Shown here one piece after another: positions 23,786 to 33,600 of a DNA stretch of 64,000 nt. Under the pieces are notes generated by a model. That model saw only the letters and a program-made list of their open reading frames with translations, was not told the DNA's origin and did not search any database. This DNA comes from Spirosoma linguale DSM 74 (GTDB taxonomy: Bacteria; Bacteroidota; Bacteroidia; Cytophagales; Spirosomataceae), in contig CP001769.1 in the NCBI GenBank assembly GCA_000024525.1, positions 5,365,001 through 5,429,000 of the forward strand, written 5' to 3'. Each line of letters starts with the position of its first letter. Within the stretch, counting starts at the first letter, position 1. Both the position numbers and the translations under genes were made by a program.

Positions 23786-25372
23786 ATGAACCGAACTGCC
23801 GGTATAGTAGCGTGCGTGTTATCGACTATTACAATTGGTAGCATCCATGCGCAGGATTCCAGATCACTACAACTACTCTTACCCACCCAAACCAATTGGA
23901 ACGTGGTGCATGAAGGCAGCACGGTTCGGTTTGATTTAAAAGCCGCTGGGGCGTCTACGGACACAGTCACCTTTGGTTTTGGAAATGACCGGCAGGAAGG
24001 CATGCAACTAGACTCACTGGGGCATTTTAGCTGGACACCCGGCTTTGATCTAGCCGACCGTATCCAAACGACAAAAACCTACCCGGTTAGTTTTGAAGTT
24101 CGGAACCAGCATGGCCAAACGGCAACACAAAGTGTCGATTTCAAGGTAATTCATGTAAACCGTCCTCCCGTTGTGGGCGAGCTACGGCCCTTTTATGTAA
24201 GCTACCGTACACAGAATACCTATAAAATGGATTCGCAGGTAGTTCGCGACGACGACGGGGATCCCATCGTTTTTATTCCGATTGCGGATCAGATGCCCGA
24301 AGGCAGTAAACTAACATCGCAAGGTGAACTTACCTGGACTTTGTCCTTAAACCAGTTCAATAAGTTAAAGCAGGCCCCTCAGTATATTGAGTTCTGGGTA
24401 GAAGACCAGCCCGCCAAGACACGTACCAAAGGAAGGCTGAAGGTGGAGGTTACGGCCATGGACTTACCGCCCGATATTGCGGTAATCCCTAAAGACACGT
24501 ATTATAAACTGAAGGAGAACGCAATTGTAAACATTAAATTTTACCTATCCGACCCAAACGGTGACGATGATATTGCAGCCTTTGGCTTTTTATCTGATAA
24601 CCAGCAAATCCCGAAAACGGCCCTGGTGAAAAATACTGAAAATCAATACGAATTTATTTGGCAACCGGGTTATGAGTTTGTTAAGGACCCTTATGATTCG
24701 CTGAGTGTTAAGGTAACGTTCTACGTGCTGGATAAGGCCCAGAACCGGGAAGAGCGTCGGATTAACTTTACCGTGCTGAATACCATTAACGAAGCCGAAA
24801 AAGATCGTTATTATTATAATCAATACCGTCAGCTATTGGTACAGGCTTGGGGGCTCGTTGAACAGCTAAGCGATAAGGAAGAGCAACTCAAACACGACTA
24901 CAAAAAAGCCAAAGGGGGCAAGCGTAACCGTTCTGTAGCCAATGCGTCGCTGGGCGCTGTTACGGGCGTAACTCCGGCCGTAACAGGATCGAGTACCAGC
25001 GCAGAAGCGCAGAAAAATGGCCGCCTTATTTCAGCCATTGGTGGTACAGCCGTTTTAACTATGGGTACACTGGAAGCAACGGAGGTTATTGGTAAATCGA
25101 TGAAGGATTTGCTCGACCGATACAACTATGTATTGGGAAAGCGAAGCGAACTACAAAACAAAGGCGATGTATTTGCCCGGGAGTTTGCGCTGAAATCGGC
25201 TCGTCGGAACGGAGAGTTTATCAAGAAGCTGGACGACTTCCGTAACTCGATGAGCCTGAGCGGCCTGGTTGCCCTGGAGCTGGATGCGAACTGGCAAACC
25301 AAGAAGGAAGCGAATGATAAAGCGCTCAAGCGTAGATTTAAAGACTTTACGCCACTGGAAGAGACGCAATAG
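23786..25372 (+). CDS. Exported Ig-like/cadherin-like repeat protein
   Basis: 528 residues from the ATG at 23786. A TTG four codons upstream is open but unnecessary. The signal peptide ends SIHAQ (about residue 22). Three or four Ig/cadherin-like beta modules follow (about 30-335), with repeated features such as LDSLGHFSWTPGFD, LTSQGELTWTLSL and YEFIWQPGYEF. The last 190 residues differ: a helical, Lys/Glu-rich segment (RQLLVQAWGLVEQLSDKEEQ), a Gly/Ala/Thr linker, then another charged helical block. The family is unknown; adhesion or a structural envelope role is plausible. It is preceded by the REPIN-like repeat and followed by a hairpin carrying an IS insertion. Confidence 0.7.
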   Translation: MNRTAGIVACVLSTITIGSIHAQDSRSLQLLLPTQTNWNVVHEGSTVRFDLKAAGASTDTVTFGFGNDRQEGMQLDSLGHFSWTPGFDLADRIQTTKTYPVSFEVRNQHGQTATQSVDFKVIHVNRPPVVGELRPFYVSYRTQNTYKMDSQVVRDDDGDPIVFIPIADQMPEGSKLTSQGELTWTLSLNQFNKLKQAPQYIEFWVEDQPAKTRTKGRLKVEVTAMDLPPDIAVIPKDTYYKLKENAIVNIKFYLSDPNGDDDIAAFGFLSDNQQIPKTALVKNTENQYEFIWQPGYEFVKDPYDSLSVKVTFYVLDKAQNREERRINFTVLNTINEAEKDRYYYNQYRQLLVQAWGLVEQLSDKEEQLKHDYKKAKGGKRNRSVANASLGAVTGVTPAVTGSSTSAEAQKNGRLISAIGGTAVLTMGTLEATEVIGKSMKDLLDRYNYVLGKRSELQNKGDVFAREFALKSARRNGEFIKKLDDFRNSMSLSGLVALELDANWQTKKEANDKALKRRFKDFTPLEETQ

Positions 25373-25416
25373 CAATAATGGTTATAAAGTTGTTTATTAA
25401 CTAAGGCCCTGAATTA

Positions 25417-26253
25417 GAGCCTGTTTAAAAATGGGGTGAGGCCCTAAAAGAATAGAATCAGCCTATCTTGTGGGTTAATCCGACCAAAGATGTACCCCAC
25501 AGACCTGACTGATTCCGCTTGGCAAGTTATCCAAGAAATCTTGGCTGACAAGCGTAAACGAAAGTATTCACTTCGTGCGATTCTCAATGCATTACTGTAT
25601 TTGACCAAAACCGGTTGCCAGTGGCGACAGATGCCCAATGATTTGCCGCCTTGGCCTTTGTGCTACTACTACTTCTGGAAGTGGCGTAACGAGGGGACTT
25701 GGGAACGACTCAACAAGTCGTTGGTCGAACGTAGACGACAAAAAGCGAAACGGGAAGCTTCACCCAGCGTGGGCGTCATTGATTCACAGAGCATTAAGTG
25801 TAGTGAGTGGGGTGTAGTGCCCAAAGGCTATGATGGCCATAAGAAGGTTAACGGACGTAAGCGGCACATCATCGTGGATACATTAGGCTTGGTTTTAGTA
25901 GTCGTAGTTCATGCGGCTAATCAACATGACAGTCCAGCCGCCAGAGCGGTACTAACTCGGTTAGCTGGTCAAGGTTACGAGCGAATGAACAAGATTTTAG
26001 CCGATAGTGCGTATGGCAAGAAGTTAGCCCGTTGGCTTAAAAGGTCTTATGGGCTACTCTTGGAAGTGGTAAAGGTGAGCGAGTTAGCCGGTTTTCAAGT
26101 CTTGCCCATGCGCTGGAAAGTCGAGCGAACGTTTGCCTGGATGAATTGGTCGAGACGGCTTAGTAAAGACTATGAATGTGGAGTCAATTCGCACGAATCG
26201 TTCGTGTATTTGTCCAACATCAACCGGATGCTCAAGCATTTTTAAACAGGCTC
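25417..26253 (+). mobile_element. IS5-family insertion sequence, complete
   Basis: 837 bp bounded by perfect 17-bp inverted repeats (25417-25433, 26237-26253; GAGCCTGTTTAAAAATG). It is flanked by a TTA direct repeat (25414-25416, 26254-26256), the 3-bp target duplication expected for this group. A single intact transposase gene fills it. The perfect ends and intact frame suggest recent insertion. Confidence 0.92.
25490..26245 (+). CDS. IS5-family DDE transposase
   Basis: 251 residues in one uninterrupted frame. The N-terminal DUF4096-like part has YPTDLTDSAWQVIQEIL and TGCQWRQMPNDLPPW. The DDE catalytic residues read as Asp98 in VIDSQSIK, Asp172 in ILADSAYG and Glu212 in KVERTFAWMNW. The stop codon lies within the right inverted repeat. 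It is likely active from its sequence: no frameshift, no missing catalytic residue, intact terminal repeats. It is not related to neighbouring gene functions. Confidence 0.95.
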   Translation: MYPTDLTDSAWQVIQEILADKRKRKYSLRAILNALLYLTKTGCQWRQMPNDLPPWPLCYYYFWKWRNEGTWERLNKSLVERRRQKAKREASPSVGVIDSQSIKCSEWGVVPKGYDGHKKVNGRKRHIIVDTLGLVLVVVVHAANQHDSPAARAVLTRLAGQGYERMNKILADSAYGKKLARWLKRSYGLLLEVVKVSELAGFQVLPMRWKVERTFAWMNWSRRLSKDYECGVNSHESFVYLSNINRMLKHF

Positions 26254-26299
26254 TTAGTCTCATCTAGTTCAGGGCCTTAGTCAATCAATTCTTAGCTGT

Positions 26300-27172
26300 T
26301 TAACTTACCGTAATTGTAAAGGCGGCATCAAACACCTTTCCTTCTGCCAACTGCTGGATGGCTTCCTTGTCCTGAATCGGCCTTGGCTTACCTTCGCTGT
26401 CTGCACAGCCCAGCCAGGGTTCTATACAAACAAAAGGCGCCCCCGGCTTGGCCCAGACACCCAAATAAGGGAAAGCCAGGTAGTCGACCGATAACCTCTG
26501 ATCGTGCCTGGCGCTTCGGATCGTTACCCGGCGAGACTCTAGGTTCTTGAACACGAGCGCATCAGCATCAAACAAGTGCTTTGTCAACGGCAGTTTATTA
26601 CCATCGACTGTAGGAACCGACTTAGTTTCTCCGGTAAAGTACCCTCCTGACGAAAGCATGTGCGTTTCCAGCGATTCTGCTTTCTCAAACTCCAGAAAGT
26701 AATCCTCATAGGCTTCTCTAGCCTTAAACGGCACGGCAAAAGCAGGATGTGCCCCTACCGAGAAGAATATCGTCTGTTCATCTTCGTTCACCACCCGATA
26801 CGTAACCGTCAGTTTTGGTCCATCCAGTTCATAGATAATCTGAAACTCGAACTCGTACGGAAAATGTACACGGGTCGCATCGCTCGATCGTAAGGAGAAT
26901 ATAGCATGTGTTCGGGTCGACTCTGTATTCTCAAAAACCGACTGACGGGTAAAGCCATGCCGCTCAATCGGATACGTTTCTCCTCCGATCAGCAATTGAT
27001 TATTCAGACACCCGCCTACTACCGGAAACAGGTTCGGCGCATGCCAGCCCCATATCGATGGATCGGCCTGCCAGAGGTGCTCGATACCCGATGGTTTATG
27101 AAAGATAGAGGTCAGTTCGGCACCTTTGGGCTGAATGACGACGCGGAGATGGTCATTTTCTAAAGTTGTCAT
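26300..27172 (-). CDS. Aldose 1-epimerase family protein (LacX-like)
   Basis: 290 residues from the ATG at 27172; the open frame reaches a TTG six codons earlier. The sequence LENDHLRVVIQPKGAELTSI, GFTRQSVFE and FSVGAHPAFAVPF matches the galactose-mutarotase superfamily, with the catalytic-type His in GAHPAF and a late glutamate in CIEPWLG. Such proteins interconvert alpha and beta anomers of aldoses in the cytosol. The exact sugar is not evident. It lies directly downstream of the rpsL-rpsG terminator and converges on the IS-bearing intergenic region. Confidence 0.88.
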   Translation of the reverse strand: MTTLENDHLRVVIQPKGAELTSIFHKPSGIEHLWQADPSIWGWHAPNLFPVVGGCLNNQLLIGGETYPIERHGFTRQSVFENTESTRTHAIFSLRSSDATRVHFPYEFEFQIIYELDGPKLTVTYRVVNEDEQTIFFSVGAHPAFAVPFKAREAYEDYFLEFEKAESLETHMLSSGGYFTGETKSVPTVDGNKLPLTKHLFDADALVFKNLESRRVTIRSARHDQRLSVDYLAFPYLGVWAKPGAPFVCIEPWLGCADSEGKPRPIQDKEAIQQLAEGKVFDAAFTITVS

Positions 27173-27181
27173 ATAGGGTAA

Positions 27182-27216
27182 AAACAACAAAAGCTACCCA
27201 ATGTTGGATAGCTTTT
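27182..27216 (-). terminator. Terminator of the rpsL-rpsG operon
   Basis: Arms 27189-27201 and 27204-27216 pair over 13 bp (one G-U in the minus transcript), followed on that strand by a U-rich tract (TTTTGTTGTTTTTA). It lies 43 bases after the rpsG stop and just before the epimerase start. Confidence 0.75.
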
Positions 27217-27258
27217 GCAAAGGTAACGGCCATCGGGATTTTGGCCAGTTTTATTGGT

Positions 27259-27726
27259 TTAGAACCGGAAGTGCGAGAACGCCTTGTTGGCTTCAGCCAT
27301 ACGGTGCGTATCGTCCTTCTTTTTCACTGCTGCGCCTTCGCCTTTTGCGGCTGCAACGATTTCAGCGGCTAACCGGTCTACCATGGTTTTTTCACCACGT
27401 GAACGAGCATACTTAATAAGCCATTTCATGCCTACCGCGACTTTTCGGTCTGCCCGTACTTCGGTTGGCACCTGGAAGGTAGCTCCACCGACACGACGGC
27501 TTTTTACTTCAACTGATGGCATTACATTGTTCAATGCCTTTTTCCAGGTATCCAGACCACTTTCGCTGGTGCGCTTGGCAACCACATCGAGAGCGTCGTA
27601 GAAGATGGAGTACGCCAGGCTCTTCTTACCTTCGTACATCAGATTGTTAACAAATTTGGTTACGAGGACCTCTTTATACTTCGGGTCGGGTAATACGTAA
27701 CGCTTGGGCGGTTTCGCCTTTCTCAT
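27259..27726 (-). CDS. rpsG: 30S ribosomal protein S7
   Basis: 155 residues, normal length. It opens [20 protein letters not shown] and contains [20 protein letters not shown] and [19 protein letters not shown], which are S7 hallmarks, ending KAFSHFRF. S7 nucleates assembly of the 30S head and binds 16S rRNA. It is co-transcribed with rpsL, 147 bases downstream of it. The usual next gene, fusA, does not follow; a terminator and an epimerase gene do. Confidence 0.98.
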   Translation of the reverse strand: MRKAKPPKRYVLPDPKYKEVLVTKFVNNLMYEGKKSLAYSIFYDALDVVAKRTSESGLDTWKKALNNVMPSVEVKSRRVGGATFQVPTEVRADRKVAVGMKWLIKYARSRGEKTMVDRLAAEIVAAAKGEGAAVKKKDDTHRMAEANKAFSHFRF

Positions 27727-27873
27727 AATTTCTTCAGATTTTTGATCTTACTCTGGACGCAGTCCTTCCAACGCCCAGTCAGTTTTTGGGAAGCAGTTAA
27801 TTAAGTGAAGTGGTGTAGTAAGTTCAAAACCCACTAATCACACATACTGCACAAATCAACTGACTACACTAAA

Positions 27874-28302
27874 TTACTTTTTCTTTTTCGCTGGCGGTGC
27901 ACCTTTACCACCTTTAGCTGGAGCCTGACCTGGTTTTGGCCGTTTAGCACCGTATTTCGAACGGCTTTGCAGACGACCGCTTACGCCAGCCGTATCCAGA
28001 GCACCCCGAACGATGTGGTAACGTACACCCGGAAGATCTTTAACCCGGCCACCGCGAATCAGTACGATTGAGTGCTCCTGGAGGTTGTGACCTTCGCCCG
28101 GAATGTAGGCGTTAACTTCTTTTTGGTTCGTCAGACGAACCCGGGCAACTTTCCGAAGGGCCGAGTTCGGCTTCTTCGGCGTCGTTGTGTACACACGCGT
28201 ACACACGCCCCGACGTTGTGGGCAAGAGTCCAAAGCAGGCGACTTCGACTTGTCGATCAGCTTTTCGCGGCCCTTACGCACGAGTTGTTGTATAGTAGGC
28301 AT
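27874..28302 (-). CDS. rpsL: 30S ribosomal protein S12
   Basis: 142 residues. [35 protein letters not shown] and [20 protein letters not shown] are canonical. The lysines in TPKKPNS and the [10 protein letters not shown] segment are the classical streptomycin-resistance sites and look wild type. The C-terminus has a tail of about 20 residues rich in Pro, Ala, Gly and Lys beyond the core. S12 sits at the decoding centre. A strong promoter match lies 47 bases upstream of the start, and the gene heads the operon with rpsG. Confidence 0.98.
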   Translation of the reverse strand: MPTIQQLVRKGREKLIDKSKSPALDSCPQRRGVCTRVYTTTPKKPNSALRKVARVRLTNQKEVNAYIPGEGHNLQEHSIVLIRGGRVKDLPGVRYHIVRGALDTAGVSGRLQSRSKYGAKRPKPGQAPAKGGKGAPPAKKKK

Positions 28303-28348
28303 TCTTAGTTTTGTTTACGAAAAAACAGTCTTCCCGAATTTTGAGGTG

Positions 28349-28379
28349 CAAAGATACGGAAAAGTGTTTGAAAGCCAAA
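28349..28379 (-). promoter_or_regulatory. Strong Bacteroidetes-type promoter of rpsL-rpsG
   Basis: On the minus strand: TTTG (28376-28379), a 19-base spacer, then TATCTTTG (28349-28356). Both match the primary sigma-factor consensus for this phylum, TTTG-N19-TAnnTTTG. It is 47-77 bases upstream of the rpsL start. This is the clearest promoter in the window. Confidence 0.85.
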
Positions 28380-28458
28380 GGATTTATAATTTACGAACGA
28401 CGATTTGGCCTGATGCAAGCCAAATTCGTCGTTAGTAAGTTGTACAATGTGAATCTCG

Positions 28459-28797
28459 CTATGCCTGCCCCACCGGCCCGCCGAAACCACCGGCAGGGAA
28501 CTTGAATTCATTAGGCTCGTTGATACCACCATAAGCCTCTTCGAAACGGCTGATATTTTCGCGCAGGGCTTCCAGCAAACGCTTGGCGTGTTCGGGGGTC
28601 AGAATAATACGGGCTTTTACTTTTGCCTTGGGAACGCCCGGCATCAGGCGGATAAAATCTAAAATAAACTCACTGTTCGAGTGAGCGATCATGGCCAGAT
28701 TAGCATAAACACCTTCGGCGATCTCTTCACTCAATTCGACGTCAATTGCGCCTTCGGGGTTTGTTTGTTGAGGACTCATATGCGATATAGTTAGCAA
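28459..28797 (-). CDS. DUF3467 domain protein
   Basis: 112 residues, soluble. GAIDVELSEEIAEGVYANLA and IAHSNSEFILDFIRLMPGVP, followed by AKVKARIILTPEHAKRLLEA, match DUF3467 (PF11950-type) proteins, a small conserved Bacteroidetes family of unknown function. The C-terminus ends FPAGGFGGPVGQA. It is transcribed in the same direction as the DUF4870 gene 31 bases upstream, so the two may share an mRNA. Upstream on the other side lies the rpsL promoter region. No catalytic motif is visible. Confidence 0.85.
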   Translation of the reverse strand: MLTISHMSPQQTNPEGAIDVELSEEIAEGVYANLAMIAHSNSEFILDFIRLMPGVPKAKVKARIILTPEHAKRLLEALRENISRFEEAYGGINEPNEFKFPAGGFGGPVGQA

Positions 28798-28828
28798 AAG
28801 CCTGGGTAAAAGATGAACGGAATCAGGG

Positions 28829-29218
28829 CTATTTTATGAACCGGATGGTTAGAGGATAGCGGTAATATTCGCCGTTGTTGGCTTTTATGGCTGCAATAAT
28901 AGTGAAAACGAGCCATACGATGCCGACAATCCAGATCAGGACAAAGCCTATCAGGATAAACATCAGTAAAAACGATATAGCACTTACCAGGGCTATCGTG
29001 ATCTGAAAATTAACCGCTTCTTTACCATGGTAATCGATGTAAGCTGATTTGTCTTTTTGAATCTGCCAGACAATAACTGGTGCAATAATGAACCCAATAC
29101 CCGTAAACAGGCCGGTCAGGGCGCTCAAATGAGTCAGCATAGCCCACATACGGATGTCCGATTCGCTCATGGGTGTAGGAACAGGTGAGAAAGGCGGAGT
29201 AGACTGTTGGTTTTCCAT
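28829..29218 (-). CDS. DUF4870 small membrane protein
   Basis: 129 residues from the ATG at 29218 (MENQQSTPPF); the frame is open 24 codons further but without family-like sequence. After a Pro-rich cytosolic N-terminus there is MWAMLTHLSALTGLFTGIGF, then DKSAYIDYHGKEAVNFQITI and a long hydrophobic stretch, giving three or four membrane spans. This is the DUF4870 (Tic20-like) pattern; function unknown. It is probably co-transcribed with the DUF3467 gene downstream. Confidence 0.88.
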   Translation of the reverse strand: MENQQSTPPFSPVPTPMSESDIRMWAMLTHLSALTGLFTGIGFIIAPVIVWQIQKDKSAYIDYHGKEAVNFQITIALVSAISFLLMFILIGFVLIWIVGIVWLVFTIIAAIKANNGEYYRYPLTIRFIK

Positions 29219-29370
29219 GAAGAATAGCGGTTTAGATGAATAAACAAGTTCCGACAAAACATTGATTGATACAACCTTCTCGTGAAACACCCGCTTCTTC
29301 TATCCCCAGCACGTAAAAGACTATTACATTAAGAAATTTCCTTCTCTGAAGTATACGTAAGCTTTTTTAA

Positions 29371-30600
29371 TTAGTTAGCCTTACCCGGTGCCCTGTCTGA
29401 AATCGGCTCATTGAGCAACTGGTCCATCTCGGCATTGAACTCCTTGATAAACGCTTCGTAATACTGTCCGGTGGCTGGCCCAGAGTAGCCGGTATGCACT
29501 TTGGCCACTTCGCCATTACGTCTTACATAAATCGTGGTAGGGTACACTGACATCTCGCTCAGGGCGGGTAATACGGCTGACGCGTGTTTTTCGTCGGCAA
29601 TACCCGCGAAGAGCATATCATAGCCAATCTGGTACCGTTTTTTAACCGTTTCGAGACGGGCTTTGGCGAAAACCGGATCGTTTTTCACTTCAAAAGCCAG
29701 ACCAATTATTTCGACACCCCGATCTTTGTTAGCCTTGTACCAGGGCGCTAGAAAAGCCGCTTCGTCCATGCAGTTATGGCACCAGCTTCCCATCGTGGTC
29801 ACGATGACCACTTTATTCTTGTACTTAGGGTCGCTTAGTGATACGAGTTTGCCCGTAAACCCATCGGGAAAGGTAAACGTGAAAGGAATCCCTTCTCTCA
29901 TTTTTGTCAGGCTGTAAGCGTCGGGCAAAGCTGCCTGTGCATTCCGGGTGCCTTTCAATGAACGTACCTGTCGGCTATTGACGAAGCTGCCACTTAATTC
30001 GTTACCACTGATCTTACCGATAAACAGCTGCGGGTTGGAGCCGTCAAACGCAGACAAGGCAAATTCATCGTTCTGCACTGAGCCTTCGTAGTAACGCATG
30101 TCTCCACCCGTACTCAGAAAAGTACCGGTCAATTTGCTGCCGTGTTGTTCGAATACACCGATGAGTTTGATTTTTTCGTCGATAAGGATGTCCCATTTGC
30201 CATGCATGCTCACCACAGGAGCAGCCTGATTTTCAACGAACCGATACCGTTTTCCGTGCTCCATCCGGAAAGGGACACCCGTTGTGGGAGATTCCAGGTG
30301 TTTAAATACGCCCGACAACGTTTTGGCATCCTCAACCTTTGCCGCCAGTACCGTATTGTACACATCGACCGGAATAATCAGCGAATCGCCCCGCTGCGTC
30401 ACGTTTTTCAGTTCAAAGCGTTCGGTACCATTGAGCAGGTAAGCCGTTTTGCCCGTCAGCTCAAGGTTAAACGGAGCCGTATGCCCGCCGGCCATAGTAA
30501 AGACGCCACGCCAAAAACCCGTCTGGGGTTTTATTTGCGCTTGAACAGCCAGACAACCTAACCAAACAAAACCGACTATTAATAATCTTGTGTGTCTCAT
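29371..30600 (-). CDS. TlpA-type thioredoxin-fold exported protein
   Basis: 409 residues, starting with a cleavable signal (VWLGCLAVQAQ). The beta-rich N-terminal domain includes FWRGVFTMAGGHTAPFNLEL and KWDILIDEKIKLIGVFEQHG. The C-terminal thioredoxin fold has TMGSWCHNCMDE (Cys274, Cys277) and VYPTTIYVRRNG. The middle residues of the active site are His-Asn, instead of the Pro-Asn of the paralog at 350-1612, which should shift its redox potential. Unlike that paralog it lacks a clear lipobox after the signal, so it may be soluble in the periplasm. It is monocistronic, between a hairpin and DUF4870. Confidence 0.88.
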   Translation of the reverse strand: MRHTRLLIVGFVWLGCLAVQAQIKPQTGFWRGVFTMAGGHTAPFNLELTGKTAYLLNGTERFELKNVTQRGDSLIIPVDVYNTVLAAKVEDAKTLSGVFKHLESPTTGVPFRMEHGKRYRFVENQAAPVVSMHGKWDILIDEKIKLIGVFEQHGSKLTGTFLSTGGDMRYYEGSVQNDEFALSAFDGSNPQLFIGKISGNELSGSFVNSRQVRSLKGTRNAQAALPDAYSLTKMREGIPFTFTFPDGFTGKLVSLSDPKYKNKVVIVTTMGSWCHNCMDEAAFLAPWYKANKDRGVEIIGLAFEVKNDPVFAKARLETVKKRYQIGYDMLFAGIADEKHASAVLPALSEMSVYPTTIYVRRNGEVAKVHTGYSGPATGQYYEAFIKEFNAEMDQLLNEPISDRAPGKAN

Positions 30601-30627
30601 ATGGATATGGAGGAAGTCTTATGTACT

Positions 30628-30679
30628 AAACAGCCAGAGACTGTTTATGGATACATCCACAAATTGTCTCTGGCTGTTT
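30628..30679 (-). terminator. Hairpin downstream of pyruvate carboxylase
   Basis: 14-bp perfect arms 30628-30641 and 30666-30679 (core CAGCCAGAGAC), with a 24-base loop that can itself fold. It begins 10 bases after the pyc stop on the minus strand. U-tail is weak. It may end or slow read-through into the TlpA-type gene. Confidence 0.6.
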
Positions 30680-30688
30680 GGTAAATTT

Positions 30689-33600
30689 TTACGCTAACTC
30701 AATGACGCAATCGTCCTGCTCAACGGTCGTAGCCTCTTTGAGCACAACTTTGGCTACTTTACCCTCTTTCTGGGCAGCCACGATGCTTTCCATTTTCATG
30801 GCTTCGATCACGAACAAAGGCTGGTTTTTCTTGACAACATCGCCTTCCTTCACCAGAATTCGGGTTAAGCGTCCTTGCAGCGGGGCACCAACATCGCCCG
30901 GCTTGCTCGCTTTGGCATTGATGGCTTTTTCAACCTTCGAGGCCCGGTCACGTACCTGAACCTGACGGCTTTGGCCATTGAGTTCGAAGGTGATGGTCCG
31001 CATACCAAATTCGTCGGGTTCCGATTTGAACAACAACCGAACCAGGATATTCTTCCCTTCTTCGATGTTGATCAGAATCTCTTCGTTCTCTTTCAATCCA
31101 TAAAAGAACGCGGGCGTCGGGATAATGCTGACGTTGCCGTACTGTACATTAGCCTTGTAGTATTCGTCATATACCTTTGGGTACATCTGGTACGAGAGGT
31201 AATCGACAAACCCATCACTCTGCGGGTATTTCTCCTGAAAGACTTTAAAGTCCGCATCGAAATCGATGGGTTTCAGGTGCTCGTTTGGGCGGCCTTTGAT
31301 GGGCTCCTCCCCTTTCAACACTACCTTCTGAATATCCTCCGGGAAACCACCAACGGGCTGACCCAGGATTCCCTTCATCAGCTCTTTCACCGACTCCGGG
31401 AACGACAATGAATCGCCACGCGTCAGCACGTCGTTAGCCGTAAGGTTATTGGCGGTCATGAAAATAGCCATGTCGCCCACCACCTTGGAGGACGGTGTTA
31501 CTTTCACGATGTCGCCAAAGAGTTGGTTCGCTACCGAGTAGTTCTTTTTCAGGGTCTCGAACTTATCGCCCAGGCCGGTAGCGATGGCTTGTGGCTTCAG
31601 GTTCGAATACTGGCCGCCCGGAATTTCGTTTTCGTACACTTCCGCACTGCCCGCCTTCATGCCCGACTCAAACGGGTAGTAGTACTCCCGAACATCTTCC
31701 CAGTAGTTCGAGTAGGCATTTAACGAGGAAAGATCCGTTTTGCACTCCCGCTCGTGACCCTGCATCATGGCCACAACGGAGTTGAAATTCGGCTGTGAGG
31801 TCAGGCCCGACAGCGCCCCAAGGGCACAATCGACAATATCGACACCGGCATCAATGGCTTTCAGATACGAAGCCGCCTGAATGCCAGGGGTGTCGTGCGT
31901 ATGGAGGTGAACCGGAATGCTAACGACCTGCTTCAGCTCTCGAACGAGCACATCGGCGGCCAGAGGCTTGAGCAAACCGGCCATGTCTTTGATAGCCAGC
32001 AGGTGAGCGCCTTCGTCTTCCAGCTGACGCGCCATGTCCAGGTAGTACTGGAGCGTGTATTTCTTCTGATTCGGGTCCAGCAGATCGCCGGTGTAACAGA
32101 TGGCCGCTTCGCACAGTGCATCGGTCCGTTCGCGGACGGCCCGCATACTCACTTTCATGGCTTCGACCCAGTTGAGCGAGTCGAAAATCCGGAAAACGTC
32201 AATACCCGTTTCCCACGACTGCTCCACAAACTTCTCGATCAGGTTGTCGGGATAGGCCGAGTACCCAACGGCGTTGGAACCCCGGAACAGCATTTGCAGG
32301 AGCATATTCGGCATGGCTTCGCGCAGGGCGGCCAGCCGTTTCCATGGACTTTCATACAGGAAGCGCATCGATACGTCGAAGGTAGCGCCACCCCAGACTT
32401 CCATAGAAAACAGCTCCGGGTGATTCTTGGCAAACCCTTCGGCTACCTTCTGCAAATCCTGCGTCCGTACGCGGGTTGCCAGTAGCGACTGGTGTCCATC
32501 GCGAAACGTAGTATCGGTATACAGAATGCTTTTCTGGTCGAGCACCCACTGAACGAATTTCTCCCGGCCTAACTCTTTGAGCCGGTCACGATTTCCGGCC
32601 GGGTAAGTCCCGTAGATATCGAAGTTGGGAACTACGGGTGTGCGGAATACCTTACTGTCATCCTTCTTTTTAACTTCCGGATTTCCGTTTACAATCACAT
32701 CGGCCAGGTAGTTAAGTACCCGCGTCGAACGGTCTTGTGGCTTGCGAAAATTGAACAGTTCGGGGTGGGTTTCAATAAATGATACCCGCGCTTCGCCCCG
32801 CTGGAAAACCGGGTGACTGATCACATTCAGCAGAAAGCCGATGTTGGTTTTAACGCCCCGGATTCGGAACTCGACCAGTGCCCGCGTCAGTCGCTGGGTA
32901 GCTCCCTTGAGTGTCCGCCCCCGCGCCGATACTTTCACGATCATGGAATCGAAGTAGGGGGAGATTTTCATCCCGGCATAGCTGCTTCCTTCATCGAGAC
33001 GGATACCGAAACCGGCCGCGTTCCGATAGGCCGTTATCGTACCAAAATCAGGCTTGAACCCATTGGCAGGGTCTTCGGTCGTGATCCGGCACTGAATAGC
33101 GTAGCCGTTGAGCGGAACGTCGTCCTGATGATTGATATAAATTCCGTTGTCGGAAAGCTGGTAACCCATCGCAATCAGAATCTGCGTTCTGACAATGTCG
33201 ATGCCCGTTACCTCCTCCGTAATGGTATGCTCAACCTGAATACGGGGGTTAACCTCAATGAAATAGATATTTTCGGCTTTGTCGACCAGGAATTCGACCG
33301 TACCAGCATTGGAGTAGTTCACCGCCCGACCCAATTGCAGGGCGTAGGCGTAGAGTTTATCTTTCGTTTCCTGCTTTAACCCAAAGGATGGAGCAACTTC
33401 AACCACCTTCTGAAACCGTCGTTGTACGGAGCAGTCGCGTTCGTACAGGTGAACGATGTTGCCGTGCTGATCGCCGAGTAGTTGAACCTCAATATGCTTG
33501 GGTTCTTCGATGAATTTTTCGAGGAAGATGGTATCGTCGCCAAAGGCATTGCGGGCTTCGTTTTTGGCTTCGGCAAAGGCTTTTTCAAAGTCTTCGGCCT

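Larger units (their letters stand above)
25400..26281. terminator. Intergenic hairpin split by the IS element
   Basis: 25400-25413 and 26268-26281 are 14-bp reverse complements (ACTAAGGCCCTGAA and its partner). Removing the IS and one target copy rebuilds a hairpin with a loop of about 14 bases between two convergent genes. The insertion moved the arms about 850 bp apart, so the terminator is probably lost. Confidence 0.7.

Noticed and set aside
27218..27225. TACCTTTG on the minus strand as a promoter for the epimerase gene
   Set aside because: It lies upstream of the rpsG terminator hairpin, so a transcript from it would meet that terminator before the gene, and no -33 element is at the right distance.
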